A program made the translations under genes and the position numbers. Of a DNA stretch of 64,000 bases, positions 59,165 through 64,000 are shown piece after piece. Under the pieces are notes generated by a model. It saw only the letters and a list, made by a program, of their open reading frames with translations, ran no database searches and was not told where the DNA came from. Numbering within the stretch: the stretch's first letter is position 1; each line of letters opens with the position of its first letter. The stretch is from Spongilla lacustris (taxonomy: Eukaryota > Porifera > Demospongiae > Spongillida > Spongillidae), in the NCBI GenBank assembly GCA_949361645.1, contig OX442424.1:8509651-8573650 (forward strand), given 5' to 3'.

Positions 59165-62100
59165 CTACTCTACATGTAAGTCTTTCCCAAACTCATTTAG
59201 AGTGAGACTTTTTTCACATAGCTTGGAGTATGGCTGGTACCATGCATTGGAGTACAGGAGTGTACATGACATCACAGTGCCACCATTTAAGCGCCTCAGA
59301 TTATTCGTGACAGTAGTGTGCTTCATCTTGTGAGAACCTTTGTGACCAGTTCCCAATTTAATCGTAGCCTTGAAAGAGGTGGAGCCCTTACTGAAGTTAT
59401 TAAAGGTTATGAGGTGGGGTGTTAACCGATAAGGAAGAAACATGGATCTGTTGGTGAAAGAAGAAGGTTTGGAAGTTGAAAAAAAAAATAGTGGGGGGAG
59501 GTGAGGGGAGCAAGGAAAGAAGTATGGAGGGAGAAAAGAGAGCAGAAAGGAAGGTCAGGGGAGGAGGTAAAATGAATTTGTATCTTCAAACCTATCACAT
59601 CAGATACATACCGGGCCATTCCAACAGCCCACTGTCCAAATGTTGCATTGACCATAGACCAGAATCCATCTCCATCTACAGTGAACGCAATGTGCACAGG
59701 TGATTCGAGATCAGGCGGTTTGGTTCCCTCTAGCTCAATTATCATTCCGTGATTGTTGTGGGCGTGGTCTGTGCTCAGTCTTGCTGAAAGGTTGTTGACC
59801 TATATTGAGAAGGAGGGGAAGGAGGGGAGGATATTGAGAGGAATATGGAGGGTAGAGAGTGAGAGGAGAGGGAGGGGAAGGAGGGAAGGAGAGGAGAGGG
59901 AGGGGAAGGAGGGTAGGAGAGGAGAGGGAGGGGAAGGAGGGTAGGAGAGGAGAGGGAGGGGAAGGAGGGTAGGAGAGGAGAGGGAGGGGAAGGAGAGGAG
60001 AGGGAGGGGAAGGAGAGGAGAGGGAGGGGAAGGGGAGGAGAGGGAGGGGAAGGAGAGGAGAGGGAGGGGAAGGAGAGGAGAGGGAGGGGAAGGAGAGGAG
60101 AGGGAGGGGAAGGAGAGGAGAGGGAGGGGAAGGAGAGGAGAGGGAGGGGAAGGAGAGGAGAGGGAGGGGAAGGAGAGGAGAGGGAGGGGAAGGAGAGGAG
60201 AGGGAGGGGAAGGGAAGAAACTATCAACAATCAACACATTTCCCATTAGACTCCTAAGTTAGCACCTCTAAGTAACACCCTAGATACACCTCTAGGTAAC
60301 ACCCTATATTACACCTCTAGGTAACATTGCATTACACCCTACAGTAAGTTATAGTATTATATCCCTAACACTGCACCCTGGTATTATATCCCTAACATTA
60401 CACTCTAGCACTATATCCCTAACACTGCACCCTAGCACTATATCCCTAACACTGCACCCTAGCACTATATCCTAACACTGCACCCTAGCACTATATCCCT
60501 AACACTGCACCCTAGCACTATATCCCTAACACTGCACCCTAGCACTATATCCTAACACTGCACCCTAGCACTATATCCCTAACACTGCACCCTAGCACTA
60601 TATCCCTAACATTACACCCTAGTATTATATCCCTAACATTACACTCTAGCACTATATCCCTAACATTACACTCTAGCACATTACAGGACAAAATTTTCAA
60701 GCAGCACCAACTCTTGGCAAGACCTAGGAAGGAGGTGGGATATCTTTGTGTCCCAGACCATTTTGTGTACCTAGGGCTACGTGCAAAGGTCCCTTGGATG
60801 TGACAATAAGTACCCACCCCCACACACACACATAGGTCAGCACATACCAAAACTTTGCTGTTAAGGTCCAAAATCCACATTTGTCTGAGCTTGAGCACCA
60901 TGAGGGACACCCCCACAAAAGCAAAGCCCAGGGCACATAAGATAGGGATGTAGGGAGCACTCCCCTTGGAGAGAGAATAGGTCAAGGCCCCAGACCACAG
61001 AACCCAGTTACCAGGCGCATCCATGAAGCTATCCCAGGTGAATTTGCTCTGTGCAATACTAGCACTCCAATTGGGCAGTCCCCAGTCACTGTAGATTGAC
61101 TTGGACAGGAACGCAGTGAGGATCTTGGGCATGTGGCCGTCAACAGCAGCTTGTATCTTGTCCTCTGACCTCTGGTACATGACTCCCGAGTAGATGATAG
61201 CAATCCCCATGAGGACGAGGGCCAGGGGGAAGAAGAGGGAGTTCTTGAAGACCTGGTAGGCCAGGTAACTAAGGTAGCAGAAGATGTAGATTGTTGCTAT
61301 GGTGATCATGAAACGGGAGTGGATCAGGACCGACAGGAGGGCTAGGACCACGCTCAGCGCACACCCAACTGCCTTTTCAGTGCCGTGCCCGTGCCGGTAG
61401 CTCTCCAGGAATTGCATCATTACACCGAGCAGCATGAGGCAGCAGATGAGGTACAGAATATTGGACTGCAGGAAGTTGGAGAAGAAGACTCCAAACACCA
61501 GCAACAGGAAAGATGTGATGCTGAAGCTCAACTTCTGATGATTTCTGCCAACCTTCGCCATGTAGTTAAAGGCAGCTAGGGGGATCGCCAGTGCCCCCAA
61601 CCAGGCCAGTCCTGGGTGTCCCAGGAGCACAAAACAGAGGGACAGTGCAATGGATGCTGCAACACGATACAGGTGGTATATGTGCGCCTTGTACTGCTTC
61701 CAGCTGCTCACCAAGTTCTGTGGCAAGGCATACAATATCAGGCCACCATGGTATAATGTCACAATGAAGCAACATAGAAGACCCACGATGTCCAAGTATT
61801 GGCCGTCAATGGTGAAGAACCACAGGGAGATGGGCCTCTGGAATGCCACTGCTGAGGCAACAAAACCCAAGTTTGTGGCTAGCACAAGAATGTAGTAGAG
61901 TTCAGATGAAGCCAGGAACAGTAGGGAGCTGTAATTGAACAACACCACACAGAGCAGCCCTCCCACTATCTCAAAGTTGCTTTCGGTCTTTATTGCCTGA
62001 GCAAACAGTGCTGCAGCCGCGAAGGCCTTGAGGACCCATAGTGTAAACCACTTCTCCCTAGTGTTGGACACACAAGCGAAGCAGTACCCAATGACACCAA

Positions 62101-63292
62101 GGGTGCTGAATACGTGGAAAGTTGTACGTCCAAGGTGGCTGCCAATGATGCCCAGACTTATGTTGATGAGGAGATACAGAGCAGCACCCAGGTCACTGCC
62201 GGAGGGACTGCTGGTGAGAGCAGTCCAGAAGGTGAGCAGGCCAAAGAGGTACAGCCAGAAGGCATAGTCCGGATGGGCACCCATGCCACATTCCAGGAGG
62301 AAAGCTGCAGCCATGGTGAGAAGACCAACCACAAGGGAGACGTTTTGCCTCACTCTAAATGCATTGTTGGGCCAACCTGGGACCAAGGGACATATATCCA
62401 TGGACAGGAACCAGATGCAGAATGAAACGGGTAACATGAGGAATGGGAATGGGGCGAAAACAAAGAAGGAGAGGCCGCAAATGATTGTGACAATTTCCAT
62501 CACTATCCAACCACTATGAATGTAGACCCTGAAGCCTTGGAAGATGCCTGGGTCATTACGAGGCCACATCCCTGATGACCGCTGAATGCCATAAACAGCA
62601 AATGGAGTCATACTTGTGCTTACAGTACAAAGGCTGGGGAAGGGACACAGGAAAGGGTGGGGAGGAGAGGGAGGATAGGAGGGGGAGGAGAGGATAGGGA
62701 GGGGGAGGAGAGGAGGAGGAAAGGGTAGGGAGGGGAGGAGAGGATAGGGAGTGGGAGGAGAGGAGGAAAGGGTAGGGAGGAGAGAGGAAATATGAAAAGT
62801 GCACGAATCAAGTTGTGCACTACACAATACCAGTAGACAGTGAGCTTACATTCCTCCAAGGAACTGGTACTCCTCTGTCGCCCACAGTGACAGGCCAGCG
62901 GCACCAAAGGCCACCGCCTGTAAGGTTATGACAATAGTAATTCCATCGCCTCCACACCTCTCCCAGGCTAGCGTCATGAAGAGTGTGTAGGCACCCATGA
63001 TAAGTAGCGCTCCCCCGAAGTAGAGCACGTTCAGTAGCGTGAACTGTCCGTACATTCTCATAAAGATTCCAGGCTCCTGTGGCAACGCTTCGGGTGCAGT
63101 CTCACTGGAAAGTTCCTCTGATTTTGCCAACGACTTAAGCTGCAATAGCTGCGTCGAATTGATGATGCCAGCGGCGTGAGATTTCTCGAGAAATCTCTCC
63201 ATGGAAACTGAGTGGCTTGCATCGTTGCTAGCTACTGTTAAAATCAGTACGAACAGTCCAAGGACACACCCCTGCTGCAGGCTGCGACCCAT
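59165..63292 (-). CDS. Unidentified polytopic membrane protein, about 890 residues
   Basis: Four exons on minus: 63292-62850, 62613 to about 60849, 59801 to about 59616 and 59435-59165; joints keep frame. It starts with a signal sequence (LGLFVLILTVASNDA), then a lumenal/extracellular stretch with a Leu-rich helix. There follow about 20 hydrophobic segments, for example VLYFGGALLIMGAYTLFMTL, WIVMEIVTIICGLSFFVFAP, ALYLLINISLGIIGSHLG and SITSFLLLVFGVFFS. A final non-membrane domain contains MIIELEGTKPPDLESPVHIA and HKGSHKMKHTTVTNN. I do not recognise the family; the repeated short helices and Trp/Tyr-rich loops recall DUF2157-type proteins only loosely. The largest intron is filled by two minisatellites. 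It is divergent from PPIL3 with 103 bp between starts. Confidence 0.8.
59808..60215. repeat. 20-bp purine minisatellite
   Basis: About 18 copies of GAGAGGAGAGGGAGGGGAAG with a few GGGTAG variants. A strict purine strand over about 400 bp, in the intron before the third exon of the membrane protein gene. It could form triplex DNA. Confidence 0.95.
60248..60680. repeat. 26-bp minisatellite
   Basis: About 16 copies of CCTAGCACTATATCCCTAAC plus ACTGCA and shorter or altered versions, in the same intron. Both strands show short open frames without meaning. Confidence 0.9.
62640..62790. repeat. Purine-rich repeat in the first intron of the membrane protein gene
   Basis: AGGGTAGGGAGGGGAGGAGAGGATAGGGA-like units (loose), making a polypyrimidine tract on the gene strand ahead of the acceptor at about 62614. 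Confidence 0.8.
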
Positions 63293-63395
63293 ATCTCCCC
63301 CGCGTGAATAAAGTGGAAAGTGCGGCTATTTTAATATGTAAATATCGTTTAACCCGAAAGACACCGCGCCTCTTTAAAAAAAAAAAAAAAAAAGA
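63293..63395. promoter_or_regulatory. 103-bp divergent promoter, membrane protein/PPIL3
   Basis: Starts at 63292 (minus) and 63396 (plus). The space contains CCCCGCGTG and a run of 18 A just before the PPIL3 ATG. A shared bidirectional promoter is implied. Confidence 0.65.
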
Positions 63396-64000
63396 ATGGT
63401 TAGTACAGCGTATATATATCGCTGGACCCGCCTAACAAATTGAGCGCAAATCATTTTAATCTTCGCCACAGTCAGTAACACTGCACACAGACCTTGGAGA
63501 TATCAAGATTGAACTGCAATGCGAGCTCGTACCAAAAGCGAGTGAGGCACGTGACTTACAGGGCTAATACCTAGCATATGTACTTAGCACCAATACTCTT
63601 CACCACTGGTAGAATTTTCTAGCTCTGTGTGCTAGTGGCTACTACACCGACTGTATTATTCACAGGTAAACTTTGTGTACATAAACTGCGACCTCATCCC
63701 CAGTCCACTTATGCAGGAATATAAAAGGCTTTATGGTCCAAATGGGAGACCCTGAAGGAACTGGGAAAGGTGGAACTAGCATTTGGGGGAGGAAGTTTGA
63801 AGACGAGTTTCATGAAACGTTGAAGGTTTGTGAAATTGGCACAATTTAAAAGACGCGCGCCATCATGCGCGCCTACCATTCGACCAGCACAATGCGCGTG
63901 GTATTGTGTCCATGGCCAATTCTGGACCTGACACTAATGGCTCTCAGTTTTTCATCATATATGCCAGGCAGCCTCACTTGGATATGAAGTACACAATAGT
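63396..64000 (+). CDS. PPIL3: PPIL3, cyclophilin-type prolyl isomerase (5' part)
   Basis: Small nuclear peptidyl-prolyl isomerase found in spliceosomes. Exon 1 codes only ATG (63396-63398, then GTTAGT). Exon 2, 63472-63541, gives [20 protein letters not shown] and ends at an apparent GC donor (GAG|GCACGT). Exon 3, about 63612-63665, gives [18 protein letters not shown]. Exon 4, 63717-63825, gives [20 protein letters not shown], then [16 protein letters not shown]. Exon 5, 63888 to the window end, gives [20 protein letters not shown], then [11 protein letters not shown]. The isomerase core motifs ([14 protein letters not shown]) are intact. The window ends about 40 codons before the expected stop. 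Similarity to vertebrate PPIL3 is very high. Confidence 0.95.

Noticed and set aside
59775..60246. Pro/Leu/Ser-rich frames on the minus strand
   Set aside because: Translation of the purine minisatellite; the real exon begins at 59801 and runs downstream.
60545..60848. C-terminal extension of the membrane protein through ILSCNVLECNVRDI repeats
   Set aside because: This is read-through into a minisatellite intron; the GT donor at about 60848 joins in frame to exon 59801-59616.

Overview
The window is nuclear DNA of an animal. Every recognisable gene is split by many short introns, usually 50-150 bp, and the proteins are animal ones: BiP, COP1, a complete DNMT1, INPP1, TTF1, UCK, uricase, MPHOSPH9, ERAL1 and PPIL3. 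Gene density is high, neighbours alternate strand, and the repeat families resemble those of early-branching marine invertebrates. A sponge (demosponge-like) fits best, but that is inference from gene style and not from a marker gene. There are two 200-base assembly gaps (4963-5162 and 48744-48943). No bacterial gene, rRNA, tRNA or CRISPR was found.

Layout: BiP/HSPA5 (+, 832-3141); COP1 3' part (+, 5179-8655); DNMT1 (-, 18794-8743); a FIRRM (C1orf112)-like gene (+, 19038-29154) holding a 4-kb 31-bp satellite; INPP1 (-, 34096-29489), cut in the middle of an exon by a 3.16-kb DNA transposon; a TTF1-like Myb gene (+, 34170-41176) whose second intron holds nested inverted-repeat elements; uridine-cytidine kinase (-, 43163-41344); a transposon-rich stretch (43.2-47.4 kb) with two retrotransposon tails and a foldback element; a fragment possibly from ORC5 (+, 47414-48202) running into a gap; uricase (-, 50862-49401); a GC-rich/transposon-remnant spacer; MPHOSPH9-like coiled-coil gene (+, 53058-56317); ERAL1 (+, 56642-58474); an unidentified polytopic membrane protein (-, 63292-59165); and PPIL3 (+, 63396 to beyond the window).

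The genes do not form one pathway. They are housekeeping genes for ER folding, ubiquitylation, DNA methylation, recombination/mitosis, inositol phosphates, rDNA transcription, pyrimidine salvage, purine breakdown, centriole, mitoribosome and splicing. Three head-to-head pairs share intergenic spaces of 73-243 bp and several convergent pairs are separated by under 350 bp.

Two things stand out. First, many minisatellites begin exactly at a 5' splice site: the repeat unit is the first 23-33 bases of the intron, sometimes with the last bases of the exon, so the donor site is copied in tandem. I count at least seven cases in COP1, DNMT1, FIRRM, TTF1 and uricase. Second, INPP1 is interrupted by an apparently recent transposon with perfect 31-bp terminal inverted repeats, an 11-bp subterminal inverted repeat and a 7-9 bp target duplication. 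This end structure recalls P elements, but its two convergent genes do not look like a P transposase to me.
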